Positions 42,203 through 42,237 of a stretch of 42,237 nt of DNA are shown in pieces. A program made the translations under genes and the position numbers. The stretch comes from Silene noctiflora (Eukaryota; Streptophyta; Magnoliopsida; Caryophyllales; Caryophyllaceae): positions 1-42,237 of the forward strand of contig VHZZ01016889.1 of assembly GCA_009801015.1 (NCBI GenBank), in the 5' to 3' direction. How positions within the stretch are numbered: the first letter of the stretch is position 1; each line of letters begins with the position of its first letter. The notes below the pieces were generated by a model, which had not been told where the DNA came from, made no database searches, and worked only from the letters and a program-made list of their open reading frames with translations.

Positions 42203-42237
42203 CGTCAAATGGGTTCATTCTCAGACTTAGAAAGTTC

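Noticed and set aside
1..42237. Bacterial or phage origin of the window
   Set aside because: Coding density is far too low and no long frames, operons or ribosome binding sites are present.
1..42237. CRISPR array or intact transposable element
   Set aside because: No regularly spaced repeat array, no transposase or reverse-transcriptase motifs, and no long terminal repeats were seen.

Overview
The window looks like intergenic DNA of a large land-plant (probably flowering-plant) mitochondrial genome. The reasons are indirect. Over 42 kb there is no open frame longer than 133 codons. GC is moderate (near 40% by eye). CpG is common rather than depleted, which argues against methylated nuclear plant DNA. 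The texture is a fine-grained mix of AT-rich patches, short A/T runs, purine-rich stretches and short palindromes. I recognise no conserved mitochondrial protein gene, complete rRNA, tRNA, plastid gene, intact group II intron or transposable element. The species cannot be fixed from this sequence, and the mitochondrial assignment is itself an inference.

Layout. 1-2.3 kb: no gene apart from one anonymous frame; a 14-bp inverted repeat lies near the left edge. 2.3-4.0 kb: a cluster of short frames, including a minus-strand one with a pentatricopeptide-repeat-like stretch, then four small plus-strand frames. 4.0-9.8 kb: mostly empty, with small frames near 5.6, 8.1, 8.4 and 8.7 kb and the longest frame of the window (133 codons, minus) at 9.4-9.8 kb. 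9.8-20.2 kb: essentially gene-free; it holds a 14-bp tandem repeat, a 22-bp palindrome and a strong hairpin at 10.6-10.9 kb and anonymous frames near 13.2, 15.6 and 17.4 kb. 20.2-27.4 kb: the most structured part, with coding-like frames on both strands, several broken by in-frame stops, and a decayed 1.1-kb coding region at 24.3-25.4 kb that contains a diverged internal duplication and a short match to the 5' end of small-subunit rRNA. 27.4-42.2 kb: scattered small frames, short direct and inverted repeats, and long empty stretches.

The main pattern across the window is a set of short Ala/Asp/Glu-rich peptide-coding tails on both strands (near 5.7, 15.6, 20.3, 21.6, 25.2, 25.7, 27.3, 35.8, 36.9 and 38.9 kb). 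Some are recognisably related at DNA level and most end in a stop just after the acidic stretch. They could be decayed copies of a dispersed coding module or the product of purine-rich triplet composition; alignment to related mitogenomes would decide. Nothing here shows genes working together as an operon or system. All coding calls are low-confidence hypotheses, because non-ATG starts, RNA editing and decay cannot be told apart from sequence alone.
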